Assembly: GCA_963700925.1 (NCBI GenBank)
Contig: OY969553.1
Span: 1,612,001-1,676,000, forward strand
DNA: 64,000 nucleotides
Origin: CAWJMD01 sp963700925
Lineage (GTDB): Bacteria > Actinomycetota > Actinomycetes > Actinomycetales > CAWJMD01
Direction of reading: 5' to 3'
In this document: piece by piece, positions 10,501 to 18,012 of the stretch
Numbering within the stretch: position 1 is the first letter of the stretch
How the letters are laid out: each line of letters starts with the position of its first letter
The notes under the pieces: model-generated
What the model was told of the DNA's origin: nothing
Databases searched by the model: none
What the model saw: the letters and a program-made list of their open reading frames with translations, nothing else
Program-made: the position numbers and the translations under genes

Positions 10501-11176
10501 CGAGCCACGCGCCTCGCCAGTGCTCTGCCCGCGTCTCGTCGCTCTCCCCCAGATCATCCGCGAGGCGCGCCATCAGGATCCACGCCCGCCAGTCGTGGAC
10601 GGCACGGGGAACGGCCTGCTGCAGGTACTCGTAGGCTTCGTGCTGACGTCCCTGCTCGGCGATTGCGGTGGCAAGGTGGCGACGCAGGTCGGGCGTGTCC
10701 TCGCCTTGTTCGAACGCGAGGTGCAGGACGGTCTCCGCCTCGGCCTGCCGACCGACGCCCAGCAGCGCGACGCCCCGTGCATAGGTCACGACGCCACGCC
10801 GAACGGCCGAACCGCCGTCATCGAACGCCTGCAGAGCCTTCACAAAGGCCTCCCGGGCGCGCTCCGCCTCGCCGCGCTCGGCCAGCGCCCGTCCATCCAG
10901 CACGTAGGCCGAACCCTGCAGGGCAAGCCCTTCTGCCGGCAGACGTCGCCCCGGGGAGGTGGACGAGGGGCTCAGCTCACGCAGCACCTCGAGAGACGTC
11001 GCTTCAGCGAGCTCCAGGTCTCCAGCTTGGAGGGCGGCCCTTCCCTCGCTGAGGCGGGACCACAGCTCGGGGTCGAATGCACTTTCCTGGTCGCGCTGCC
11101 GTGCGGCGTACGGCGGACTGGTCGGCCAGGCTGGAGCGGGTACGACAGCATCCCCCTGGGCTCCCCGCCCCGTCAT
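7511..11176 (-). CDS. Very large tetratricopeptide-repeat protein
   Basis: The 1221-residue protein is built almost wholly of TPR units after a 40-residue low-complexity N-terminus. Typical units read AWVWVNLARAEVATDDTARA, ALASRGQALLAIGERTEEAI, WMHDLLVNAYLGADDYKRAD and AWALGSRGAVLSSQGDAEEG, each near 34 residues, so well over twenty repeats are likely. It has no signal peptide, membrane segment or enzymatic motif. A protein of this type forms a long superhelix that scaffolds partners. The start is the ATG at 11176, which overlaps the upstream stop (ATGA). An upstream in-frame ATG at 11299 lies within the preceding gene. Its partners are presumably the neighbouring peptidase-like and winged-helix proteins (inference from operon structure). 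Confidence 0.85.
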   Translation of the reverse strand: MTGRGAQGDAVVPAPAWPTSPPYAARQRDQESAFDPELWSRLSEGRAALQAGDLELAEATSLEVLRELSPSSTSPGRRLPAEGLALQGSAYVLDGRALAERGEAERAREAFVKALQAFDDGGSAVRRGVVTYARGVALLGVGRQAEAETVLHLAFEQGEDTPDLRRHLATAIAEQGRQHEAYEYLQQAVPRAVHDWRAWILMARLADDLGESDETRAEHWRGAWLALADADRHDAALDAIRRVHDLDPSPQTHYWLAVAQARAGHAMAALDTLRELNEIEPQSATSMLAAEILTSLGRHDEAIEASSAALDLSPEDTDLLERHAYVLQSAERFEELLGLSERMAVVGLPAAAAYRGLGLLRIGRAPEAALALTEAAEVDPNSPVLRGLLGEALAESGSHEAALHQFEAAAALDPSPWRRARRANALAVLGSGDRARDDLLTLIAEHPEYSVAHALLGKLLLDSGNAEEARHHLRRAVEMDAGAAWVWVNLARAEVATDDTARAKHAYEKALELEPASVATRADLAGLLLIEKDPASWTRAQELLEAALEVDRSAPLLHELLGESLRLQGRLKEAVTHFDSALDLDASDSYALASRGQALLAIGERTEEAISNIEAATKISPQSVWMHDLLVNAYLGADDYKRADIALKALAKLDATSARPWLMRAEIRKQEGHPEKAERMLRKALQLDPELRDVRNELAEYLIDTDRAEESRTFSEESLRRDENDEMARYLHASALMNLKQFQLAGSEAERLASSPEWGVRAWRLLGEIHRVQGHYEEALNWLDKSLEQEPNSAWALGSRGAVLSSQGDAEEGEKALRQALAIEPRNSFAASHLTDLLLASGRAEEAVEVYRAALNEDEQDADLLISYAGALRGAGRTDEALAALDQALWIRPDDLRGLSAMGSVLTLVNRVEEALDCFRRAVDLAEALPSGGGVESFVDLAYALLNSGDIGGAWDISLRAVKRNEDNPAGWIVVSAVATRVGGWEEAIFAAGRSTKCEWQQPNAYQSLGWALEHSDRPDRATAALEAYDEALRLDDGDLWARKGRANSLVLLDRREEALAEYESVLGTLRRQVSTDWTSSALEGWCLFRLGRYSEAASALHHVLLYAEQTSGTLFDLALAALGAKQTSQARSYAVRAIEDLVREVPPMRRGTLLIALDDFLVSRPSLPDVTQGAASWLHGRLQEELRLVESEWNHEQLAFPDEPPWATEVDVRQGAGAKS

Positions 11177-12651
11177 GATCCGCCTCCTGCATCCCTGGTC
11201 CGCCGATCCCTGGCGGGGGGAATGCGACCTTCCCAGATCTCCGTCACGCCGGCTGCCAGCACGTCTGGCTCGCGTTCCTTGTCCAGGCGAGCGGCCCATG
11301 CCGCATTGAGGATCTCGAGAAGGTCGTCAGGGCTGTCCAGCAGTGGGCTCTTCTGACCACCGAGAAGGGAAACCTTGCGCTTCACGACCTGCGACCACTG
11401 AGAGTCCGTGAACGCTGCGATCGCCAAATTCGATCTGAGGACGACGAGAACGTCTCTCTGGAAGTCATCGAGCCAGTCTTCCTCAGGCTTCGGAGCGAGT
11501 TCTCGTTCTGCCTCTTCCTGACGCGCCGGGCCTGCGAGCGTGGTGACGGCGTCGCGCCAGATCCCGTCCAGCTTTCGGATGGTGGTGGCGAATCCGGTGT
11601 CCGGGTCCCCAGCGTTGGAGCGGAGGACCCCCAGGATCAGCCGAGCGCGGTCGACGTCGCGCGCCTGATCAGGTTGCGACGCCTCGTCGTGGTGGGGCTG
11701 CAAGCGCAGGAGGAGGGCTGCACAGCCGTACGCCGGGCCCATCGTGAACGCAGCAAAGGCGTCACCGACCAGTTCGGAGAAGGTGGTTGTTGCGCCCAAT
11801 CCGTCCTGGCCACCCCACTTGCCCAGAAGCCCTTGCACCCCTTCCTCGTTCTTGTCCGCGCACAGCGCAAGACCCACCTCGTGCGCGACGAGGGGGATGC
11901 CCCATACGGACCACTCCGGGAAGCCGAGCTTGACCACGCTGTCCATGGCGCTGCTGAGGGCAGCCTGCGCCGCCGGGATCGGGAAGAAGTGAGTGACGAT
12001 GGCGGTGAAGCTTCGGAGCAGAACCTCGGTCATCTCGCACACGCGGTCGTCCAGACCGGTGTCGCGAACCGTCAGACCACCGAGAAAGTCGACGTACTCA
12101 CGAAACAGCGGTTGCGCCTCTTCCACGAGCATCGTCTCAAAGCGCTGCCAGAGAACTCGCTGGTCCCCGGCCGACCCGTTGCCCACATCCTGCTCCAGGA
12201 CAGAAATGGTCCGGTAGAGCTTGTCGCATCGGCTACTGAGGCTGTTCTCGAGCTGGGCCGACCGGCCGCTCAGATCCACCATGTTCTTCTGGATCCCCAG
12301 GAGCTTGTCGCGAGCTTCGCGCAACTGCTCCTTGATTCCCTCGAACTCCTGAGGAGCTACCTCCAAACGCTCGAGCAGGACGGACCCTGGCACGGCCCCC
12401 TGGGCGTTCTTGATCTCCTGCGCGATGTCGTCATAGTCACCGAGCAGGTCCCGGAGGCTGAACACCAGATTGCTGAGGGTGCTCAGAGGGGTGAGAACAC
12501 CCTGCGAACCGGTCATACCAATGAGGCGCGCGACTTCGAGGATCTGGACGTCTCTGCCGTTGACCAACGTGACGGCCGTCTGCACCTTTCCCACGTCACT
12601 TCGCAGGGTTCTGAGCCTCAGCTTGAGCAGCTCTTGCGCCGGTGTGCTCAT
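11173..12651 (-). CDS. Degenerate (probably inactive) paralogue of the neighbouring HExxH peptidase, with N-terminal coiled coil
   Basis: This 492-residue protein is not a family I can name. Residues 1-155 are heptad-rich and coiled-coil-like (EFEGIKEQLREARDKLLGI). Residues 247-310 align with the upstream peptidase: SVWGIPLVAHEVG matches TAWHLPVLAHEYG, and SELVGDAFAAFTMGPAYG matches NEYVADMFATFALGTAY. The zinc motif here is H257-E-V-G-L261, so the second zinc-binding His is lost while Glu293 and Asp297 of the third-ligand helix are kept. A C-terminal LLEILNAAWAARLD stretch also matches the paralogue's VLDAAWRWRRANW. The ATG at 12651 overlaps the upstream stop as ATGA. It is likely a pseudoenzyme partner or adaptor for the active copy. 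Confidence 0.7.
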   Translation of the reverse strand: MSTPAQELLKLRLRTLRSDVGKVQTAVTLVNGRDVQILEVARLIGMTGSQGVLTPLSTLSNLVFSLRDLLGDYDDIAQEIKNAQGAVPGSVLLERLEVAPQEFEGIKEQLREARDKLLGIQKNMVDLSGRSAQLENSLSSRCDKLYRTISVLEQDVGNGSAGDQRVLWQRFETMLVEEAQPLFREYVDFLGGLTVRDTGLDDRVCEMTEVLLRSFTAIVTHFFPIPAAQAALSSAMDSVVKLGFPEWSVWGIPLVAHEVGLALCADKNEEGVQGLLGKWGGQDGLGATTTFSELVGDAFAAFTMGPAYGCAALLLRLQPHHDEASQPDQARDVDRARLILGVLRSNAGDPDTGFATTIRKLDGIWRDAVTTLAGPARQEEAERELAPKPEEDWLDDFQRDVLVVLRSNLAIAAFTDSQWSQVVKRKVSLLGGQKSPLLDSPDDLLEILNAAWAARLDKEREPDVLAAGVTEIWEGRIPPARDRRTRDAGGGS

Positions 12652-13889
12652 CTCCGTGCCTCCTCGGACCCTGCGGGAGAGAGCACTGGCAGACCCTTCC
12701 CTGCGGTTCGGCACCAGCTGAGCACCGTCGTGTTGACGCGTCGTAGCTCAGACGCGTCCGCCGCCCAGTTGGCGCGACGCCAGCGCCACGCCGCGTCGAG
12801 CACCGTTGGCACCCCTGCCTCCTCGAGCTCGCGCGGCGCCCCGTCCCCCGCAACCAGGCGATCCTTCAGCGCGACCGCAAGGTCGGCATCGTCGTAGAGC
12901 AGCCCATCGGTGTGGCGCAGGAGCTCGACGACGACGCTCTCGGCGAGCTGCCGCAGGATCGCGGCTTGATCGTCCGCATGGTGGCCGGCGAAGCGCGCCC
13001 AGAGGGGCCGGACGACCTCAGCCGCCATGGCGGCGTGCTGATCTTGGCCGGTGCGCGCGCTGATGGCCTCGAGCGTCGCGGCCATCGCCTCCACACGGCG
13101 AAACCACACCGGATGGCTGTCACTCTGGCGCGCCGCCTTGCCCGGGTCGATCCGCAGCGCGATGCACGTGAGCGGGTACGCGGTGCCGAGGGCGAAGGTC
13201 GCAAACATGTCCGCCACGTACTCGTTGACCTGTGACCGTGCCGCACGAAGCGCTGCCGCGCGGGCGTGTGACGTGGCCGCCGATTGGGCATTCGGCGCCT
13301 GGGCCAGGGCGACCTCCGACACGACGGCAGCCTCACGCTCGACGACGTCGTAGAGCGGTCGGACTTCTCGGGCCCCTTCGTTGATGCTGTACAGGTTGCT
13401 CACGGCGTGGTGCCCGTACTCGTGCGCAAGCACCGGGAGGTGCCAAGCAGTGGTGCCAGGAAACTTCAGGCGCAGCATCGACACGACCGGATCCATGGTC
13501 TCTGCGTCGGGGGAGAGTGCCAGCACCACTGGGCGGCGGATCAGTGAGTGGGCCTGCAGGTGTGATGCCAGCCGGTCGGCGGCGTCGAGAAGCGCGCCGT
13601 CGTACCCCTGTTCCCGGAAGAGCGTCGTCTGGACGAGGCTGAAGAGCTCCGTCCGCACTCTCGCCGCTCGTTTGCGCGCATCGCCGAATGCGACCCAGTC
13701 CACCCCATCCTGCTGCAGGGACAGGTCTTTCCGGCAGTCGCGAATCAGAGCGCGGACCTCACCCGCGGAGCTGGCCGGCAGGATGTCGCGCAGGTGCGGA
13801 GTGTCAAGGAAGGCCTCCGCACGCTCCAGGTCGTCGAGCTCGACAGCCAGTCGAGCGGCGTAGAGCTGTTCAGCCTCAGGGATCGTCAC
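12648..13889 (-). CDS. Putative zinc metallopeptidase (HEYGHH, gluzincin-like), unassigned family
   Basis: The 413-residue protein carries HEYGH at residues 156-160 within the hydrophobic helix WHLPVLAHEYGHHAV. About 62 residues later comes NEYVADMFATFALG, giving Glu223 as likely third zinc ligand and Asp227 in the usual ExxxD arrangement of gluzincins. No signal peptide or membrane helix is seen, so it is probably cytoplasmic. The start chosen is GTG at 13889, which overlaps the previous stop (GTGA) like the other junctions of this operon; an ATG at 13901 is the alternative. Its neighbours are a membrane-anchored helical protein upstream and a zinc-ligand-deficient paralogue downstream. The substrate is unknown, and proteolysis is inferred from the motif only. 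Confidence 0.7.
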   Translation of the reverse strand: MTIPEAEQLYAARLAVELDDLERAEAFLDTPHLRDILPASSAGEVRALIRDCRKDLSLQQDGVDWVAFGDARKRAARVRTELFSLVQTTLFREQGYDGALLDAADRLASHLQAHSLIRRPVVLALSPDAETMDPVVSMLRLKFPGTTAWHLPVLAHEYGHHAVSNLYSINEGAREVRPLYDVVEREAAVVSEVALAQAPNAQSAATSHARAAALRAARSQVNEYVADMFATFALGTAYPLTCIALRIDPGKAARQSDSHPVWFRRVEAMAATLEAISARTGQDQHAAMAAEVVRPLWARFAGHHADDQAAILRQLAESVVVELLRHTDGLLYDDADLAVALKDRLVAGDGAPRELEEAGVPTVLDAAWRWRRANWAADASELRRVNTTVLSWCRTAGKGLPVLSPAGSEEARR

Positions 13890-15004
13890 GCGGGTACCCA
13901 AGCATCGCGCACCACGACGCGCACTCCCGGAACGAAACCAGGAATCGGTCGGGCGTCGGTGTAGTCCAGGCCCAGCAGGAGGACGGCGGCAGCCACGAGG
14001 AGGAAGGCACCGGCCGTCACCAGCGCGAGGTGAGGTACGCCAAACCCCAAGAACGACACGAGAACTGACACTGATCCGATCGCGGTGACGATGCCCGACG
14101 CGATCTTCATCAGCGACGAGTACCGCTCGCCCAGTCCACGTAGGGCACCCACCGCGAGGTCCAGTCGTTCGAGTCTTGCCTGCGGGTGGGGCAGCTGCAG
14201 TGCGTACTTCCGCACGTCCTCGACGCCGATCAGCCAGCCGAGCACCGCCGGCGCGGGCTCGCCCGCCTGCAGGCGTGCGGCCAGTGTGCGCATCTCTTCC
14301 TTGGCCTCCCGCAAGAGGTTGATGGGGAAGAGTCGCGTCAGCACGGTCAGGGCTTTGTCGATGGTCGCGAGACCCAGCTTCGTGAGCCGTTGAGCGTTCT
14401 GGCCGAAGTCGAGCTTGCTTCCGAGCTGGTCGATCAGCTCGCTGAGCTTGCCCGGTGCGCGAGCGAGGACGGCGGTCATGGCCTCGGTCACCACGCCGGC
14501 AGACGCCTCCGCGAGCTCTTCGAGGGTCGCGTCGAGCTGCTGGGTCAGACGCTCGGCGGCCTGCGTGAGGTCGGCCGAGGGCTCGACTGGTTCGAAGCCC
14601 TGGCTGTGGGCTTCAGGCCTGGCCCGGTCGTCGAGACTGTCAGCGACCTTGTTCAGCGTGGTCACGGCCTCGCCCAGTGCCTGGTCGTCCCTGGCCACGC
14701 CGCCCTCACCGAGAGCCTGCCCGGCGGCGAGCAGGGCATTGCCGATGGACAGGTCAGCGAGGACCTCGGCGAGGACGTCGTCCTCAGTCACGCCCTCCTC
14801 GGCGGCCGGGCCTGTCTCATCCTCGGCGTCCTCGAACCGCTGGGGGCCAGGCATGTCACTACCGAGGCGGCGGCGTGCGATGACTTCGAGTCGCTCCACG
14901 ATCAGCGGGTCGGGAACAGGCGACGTGGCGAGTGCTCTCTGGAGCAAAGCAGATCCGTTTGCGACGGACCGAGTGGATTCGGCCAGGGCCATCATGTGCG
15001 TCAT
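13886..15004 (-). CDS. Helical protein with two C-terminal membrane segments, first gene of the TPR/peptidase operon
   Basis: The 372-residue protein is predicted mostly helical. An acidic, Ala-rich N-terminal half (QRFEDAEDETG) is followed by amphipathic helices (LTQQLDATLEELAEAS, LSELIDQLGSKLDFG). Two closely spaced membrane segments lie near residues 300-322 (MKIASGIVTAIGSVSVLVS) and 328-350 (LALVTAGAFLLVAAAVLLLG), with a short polar tail. The topology suggests a cytoplasmic body tethered by a hairpin. The ATG at 15004 has a GAGAGG ribosome-binding site 8 nt upstream. It leads a four-gene set linked by 4-nt overlaps and could anchor the peptidase/TPR assembly at the membrane (inference). 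I know no family match. Confidence 0.65.
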   Translation of the reverse strand: MTHMMALAESTRSVANGSALLQRALATSPVPDPLIVERLEVIARRRLGSDMPGPQRFEDAEDETGPAAEEGVTEDDVLAEVLADLSIGNALLAAGQALGEGGVARDDQALGEAVTTLNKVADSLDDRARPEAHSQGFEPVEPSADLTQAAERLTQQLDATLEELAEASAGVVTEAMTAVLARAPGKLSELIDQLGSKLDFGQNAQRLTKLGLATIDKALTVLTRLFPINLLREAKEEMRTLAARLQAGEPAPAVLGWLIGVEDVRKYALQLPHPQARLERLDLAVGALRGLGERYSSLMKIASGIVTAIGSVSVLVSFLGFGVPHLALVTAGAFLLVAAAVLLLGLDYTDARPIPGFVPGVRVVVRDAWVPA

Positions 15005-15245
15005 CCTGCAAGCCTCTCGCCGTAAGACAGACCGATTGTTGCGGATGCTTCACAATCTGTCAGCCCGAAGCCTTACTTGCGAGGAGCACCGCGAGTCGCT
15101 GGTGATACGGCTCGGCTCGGGCATGCTCCGCCGGTCGCCGCCACGACGAGCATCGGTCCGGCGGTCAGGTATTTCGCGACGTCCCTCGTCCTCTTTCTGA
15201 CAGCCTCCTCACCCGCCTGGAGGCACGAGCCGACAGGGAGGAACC

Positions 15246-15587
15246 GTGTCAAGCGTTCTGGTCAACTGCAGCTACTGCGAAGCCACTTCTGACGTTCCCG
15301 CGGCCGGCGTCCTCCTCGACATCCAGGCCGCCGCCCTGAGCTGGGTCTGTCTCGAGTGCGGTGAGCTCGACGAGCAAGACGTTCCGCCACACATGCTGCA
15401 GAAGCTCATCGACGTTGGCGCGTCGCTGATCACGTCCGACGTGGGAAGCCTTCCGCCGCACCCCGAGTCCCCGCCCCACGGCGAGCCGCTCACTCACGAC
15501 GACCTTCTCGACCTCCACGAGCTGCTCGAGGAGCCGTCCTGGCTCATTCGGCTCGAGGGCACGTCACATCAATGCAATTCGGACTGA
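15246..15587 (+). CDS. Small zinc-ribbon protein
   Basis: The 113-residue protein has two knuckles, NCSYC near residue 8 and VCLEC near residue 34, spaced as in a treble-clef or zinc-ribbon fold. A short acidic helical tail follows (HDDLLDLHELLEE). The start is GTG at 15246, supported by a strong AGGGAGGAA site 5-10 nt upstream. It is divergent from the TPR/peptidase operon with 241 nt between the start codons, so the promoters share one region. Whether it belongs functionally with that operon is open. Similar small ribbons occur widely in actinomycetes without known function. Confidence 0.6.
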   Translation: MSSVLVNCSYCEATSDVPAAGVLLDIQAAALSWVCLECGELDEQDVPPHMLQKLIDVGASLITSDVGSLPPHPESPPHGEPLTHDDLLDLHELLEEPSWLIRLEGTSHQCNSD

Positions 15588-15719
15588 GTGGACGTCGCTT
15601 TTCTCGACCCGTTGCCGGCGACGGCCACCGACGACCAGAGCGATGCCCAGCGCCAGCGTGAAGACTGCGAGCTCGAGATGGGTGCCGACAGGCGAGCCGG
15701 TGCGGGCCAGCTGTCGCGC
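15564..15719 (-). pseudogene. Orphan C-terminal cell-wall sorting-signal fragment (LARTG type)
   Basis: On the minus strand, an open stretch bounded upstream by an in-frame TAG at 15720-15722 reads ARQLARTGSPVG, then the hydrophobic ELAVFTLALGIALVVGG, then RRRQR and a short tail. That is the layout of a sortase signal (LPxTG-like pentapeptide, membrane helix, positive tail). No start codon or secreted domain precedes it in any frame, so it looks like the decayed end of a lost surface protein. It overlaps the end of the zinc-ribbon gene by 24 nt. A chance resemblance is possible. Confidence 0.35.
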
Positions 15720-15874
15720 CTACGCCAGGGCCAGCGCGATGGGCCTGGGGCGACAACGTCGAAGGAACCGCGCGTACGTCGCCACTCTGGGAAGTGATGG
15801 GTGATAAGTCCCCAGAACGGACGCAACGTGCCGAACTGACCCGCAGGGTGTCACGTGGCAGGGTGAAACTCGTG

Positions 15875-16363
15875 ATGTTGCCAGCGGAAGTCCCGGTCGG
15901 TGCCCGACGCCTCGTGCTCAGGAGAGCCGTCGCCGCGGACGTGCCGGTGATCGTCGAGCTCCTTGCCGACGACCAGCTCGGTGCGAAGCGCGACGGCGTC
16001 GCCGGACCCGATGGCCTCGAGCCGTACCTGCGGGCGTTCTCCGCCATCGACTCCGACCCTGCGCATCTGCTGGTGGTGGCAGACGAGGATGGGACCGTCG
16101 TCGGCACGATGCAGCTCAGCTTCCTCCCCGGCTTGGCGCGCCGCGGTGCCATGCGCGCGCAGATCGAGGCGGTCCGCGTGCACACCAACCACCGGAACGG
16201 AGGCCTGGGTGCACGGATGATCGGTTGGGCCATCGACGAGGCTCGACGCCGAGGCTGCCGCCTCGTCCAGCTGACGACCGACAGGTCCCGCGTCGACGCG
16301 CACCGCTTCTACGAGCGCCTGGGCTTCGTCGCCTCGCACGAGGGCATGAAGCTGACCCTCTGA
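15875..16363 (+). CDS. GNAT family N-acetyltransferase
   Basis: The 162-residue protein is a compact GNAT: LVLRRAVAADVPVIVELLADD at the N-terminus, VVGTMQLSFLPGLA in the central sheet, then IEAVRVHTNHRNGGLGARMIGWAIDEARRRGC, where RNGGLGARM is the acetyl-CoA-binding motif, and a C-terminal AHRFYERLGFVASHEGMKL. It is of the type often annotated as an aminoglycoside-6'-like or ribosomal-protein-like acetyltransferase, but no specific substrate can be read. The ATG at 15875 was chosen because the family begins just there. The frame is open to 15794, and a GTG at 15872 is another option. Confidence 0.8.
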   Translation: MLPAEVPVGARRLVLRRAVAADVPVIVELLADDQLGAKRDGVAGPDGLEPYLRAFSAIDSDPAHLLVVADEDGTVVGTMQLSFLPGLARRGAMRAQIEAVRVHTNHRNGGLGARMIGWAIDEARRRGCRLVQLTTDRSRVDAHRFYERLGFVASHEGMKLTL

Positions 16364-16457
16364 CGCGGGGATGGCCAGATGCACCCATCACGGTCGCGAT
16401 GAGGTTGCGTGAATGTCCCGACGCGGCTGAACACTTGCGATTCCTAGGGTCAGGGAC

Positions 16458-16802
16458 ATGGACAGCTCGCTAGCGCTGATGGCAGGGACCGTTTCGACGG
16501 TCGTCTTCGCCTGCAGTGCGCTCCCGATGCTGCGCAAGGCCGCGGTCACCAAGGACCTTGCGTCGTACAGCCTCGGGAACATCCTGCTGGCCAACGTGGG
16601 AAACGTCGTCCACTCCCTGTACGTCTTCCACCTTCCCTTCGGCCCCATCTGGGTCCTGCACGGCTTCTACCTGGTCTCGTCGGCGCTGATGCTGTTCTGG
16701 TACGTGCGGTTCGCGCGCAGCATGCGCAAACCTGCCCATGCGGCGGCGCTGAAGATGGGCGTCCCGCCCGACGCGGAGGCCCGAACCTCGTTCCTAGCGT
16801 GA
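16458..16802 (+). CDS. Small PQ-loop/SemiSWEET-like membrane protein
   Basis: The 114-residue protein has three membrane segments (LMAGTVSTVVFACSALPML, ILLANVGNVVHSLYVFHLP, WVLHGFYLVSSALMLFWYV) and a cytoplasmic tail. The order ALPML, SYSLGN and WVLHGFY resembles the half-sized PQ-loop transporters, although the canonical PQ pair is not strict. A function in small-solute transport is only suggested by the fold. Its last four bases overlap a GTG that could start the following flavoprotein gene, but that gene has a better start at 16832. Confidence 0.55.
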   Translation: MDSSLALMAGTVSTVVFACSALPMLRKAAVTKDLASYSLGNILLANVGNVVHSLYVFHLPFGPIWVLHGFYLVSSALMLFWYVRFARSMRKPAHAAALKMGVPPDAEARTSFLA

Positions 16803-16831
16803 GCATCTCGACTCGACTCACGGAGGACACG

Positions 16832-17974
16832 ATGGACGAGATCAAGTTCGACAACGCATCCAGCGGCACAACGCGCATCGAGACCGTCATCATCGGGGCC
16901 GGCCAGGCCGGCCTTGCGACCGGCTACCACCTTCAGCGTCGTGGCCGACCCTTCCTGATCCTCGAGGGCAACGCCCGGGTTGGGGACGGGTGGCGCCAGC
17001 AGTGGGACACGCTTCGGCTCTACACCCCGGTGAAGTACGACGGTCTTCCTGGAATGCAGTTCCCAGGATCACCGTGGACGTTCCCGCTCAAGGACGAGGT
17101 CGCCGACTATCTCGAGGCATATGCCGGCCGGTTCGACCTTCCGGTGAGGACGGGCGCACGCGTCGAGCGCGTGCTGGCCCGAGAGGGCGGGTACACCGTG
17201 CTCGCAGGCGGGCAGCGGATCGAGGCGGACAACGTCGTCGTGGCGACGGGCACGTTCGGGCGCACGCCGTCCCTACCGGACTTCGCGACCGACCTCGACC
17301 CGAGCATCCGGCAGATGCACTCGAGCGAGTACCGCCGGCCCGATCAGCTGCTGGGCGGTGCCGTGCTCGTCGTGGGGGCTTCGCACTCCGGCACCGATGT
17401 GGCCTACGAGGTCGCCACGTCCCACCCGACGATCCTGTGCGGGCCGGAGCGGGGCCAGATCCCGATCCGCCTGGACAGCCCAGCGGTCCGTTTCGTGTTC
17501 CCGGTGATGGTCTTCATGGCTCGTCACGTGCTCACCCGCAGGACCCCGATCGGCCGTCGGCAGATGAACGAGGTCCGCTTCCACGGTGGCCCGATGCTCC
17601 GGGTGAAGCGTGAAGACCTGGCCGAGCGCGGGGTGGAACGACTGCAGAACCGAGTCGTCGGCGCGCGCGACGGACGGCCCGTCCTGGATGACGGGCGCGA
17701 CCTCGATGTCGCGAATGTGGTCTGGTGTACGGGGTTCCGGCAGGAGTTCGACTGGCTCGACACACCCGTCATCGGCGAGGACGGCTGGCCGAAGGAGTAC
17801 CGCGGCGTCGTCGACGACGCGCCGGGGCTCTTCTTCTGCGGACTGTCCTTCCAGTACGCCTTCAGCTCGATGGTGCTGCCTGGTGTCGGACGCGACGCGG
17901 CCTATCTGGCGGACAGGATCGCCGCCCGCGCCGGTGCGGCGTCGCGCGACCGTTCGACGACCCACGCGGCCTGA
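16832..17974 (+). CDS. FAD/NAD(P)-binding monooxygenase (flavin-containing/YhhW-like)
   Basis: The 380-residue protein has the FAD motif VIIGAGQAGLATGYHL near residue 20, a second dinucleotide fold VLVVGASHSGTDVAYE in the middle, and the ATGTF-type hinge VVVATGTFGRTP characteristic of class B flavoprotein monooxygenases and ArsO/CzcO-like oxidoreductases. It ends with LFFCGLSFQYAFSS. It probably oxygenates a small hydrophobic or soft-nucleophile substrate using NADPH. The start ATG at 16832 has an ideal GGAGGA site; the GTG at 16799 overlapping the upstream stop is less likely. Confidence 0.8.
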   Translation: MDEIKFDNASSGTTRIETVIIGAGQAGLATGYHLQRRGRPFLILEGNARVGDGWRQQWDTLRLYTPVKYDGLPGMQFPGSPWTFPLKDEVADYLEAYAGRFDLPVRTGARVERVLAREGGYTVLAGGQRIEADNVVVATGTFGRTPSLPDFATDLDPSIRQMHSSEYRRPDQLLGGAVLVVGASHSGTDVAYEVATSHPTILCGPERGQIPIRLDSPAVRFVFPVMVFMARHVLTRRTPIGRRQMNEVRFHGGPMLRVKREDLAERGVERLQNRVVGARDGRPVLDDGRDLDVANVVWCTGFRQEFDWLDTPVIGEDGWPKEYRGVVDDAPGLFFCGLSFQYAFSSMVLPGVGRDAAYLADRIAARAGAASRDRSTTHAA

Positions 17975-18012
17975 GTGGCCGGCGCGTATCCTCCCCACGG
18001 GAGTGATCCGCG

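Noticed and set aside
15588..15797. Short plus-strand frame right after the zinc-ribbon gene
   Set aside because: No ribosome-binding site and arbitrary composition; the minus strand here carries the more convincing sorting-signal relic.
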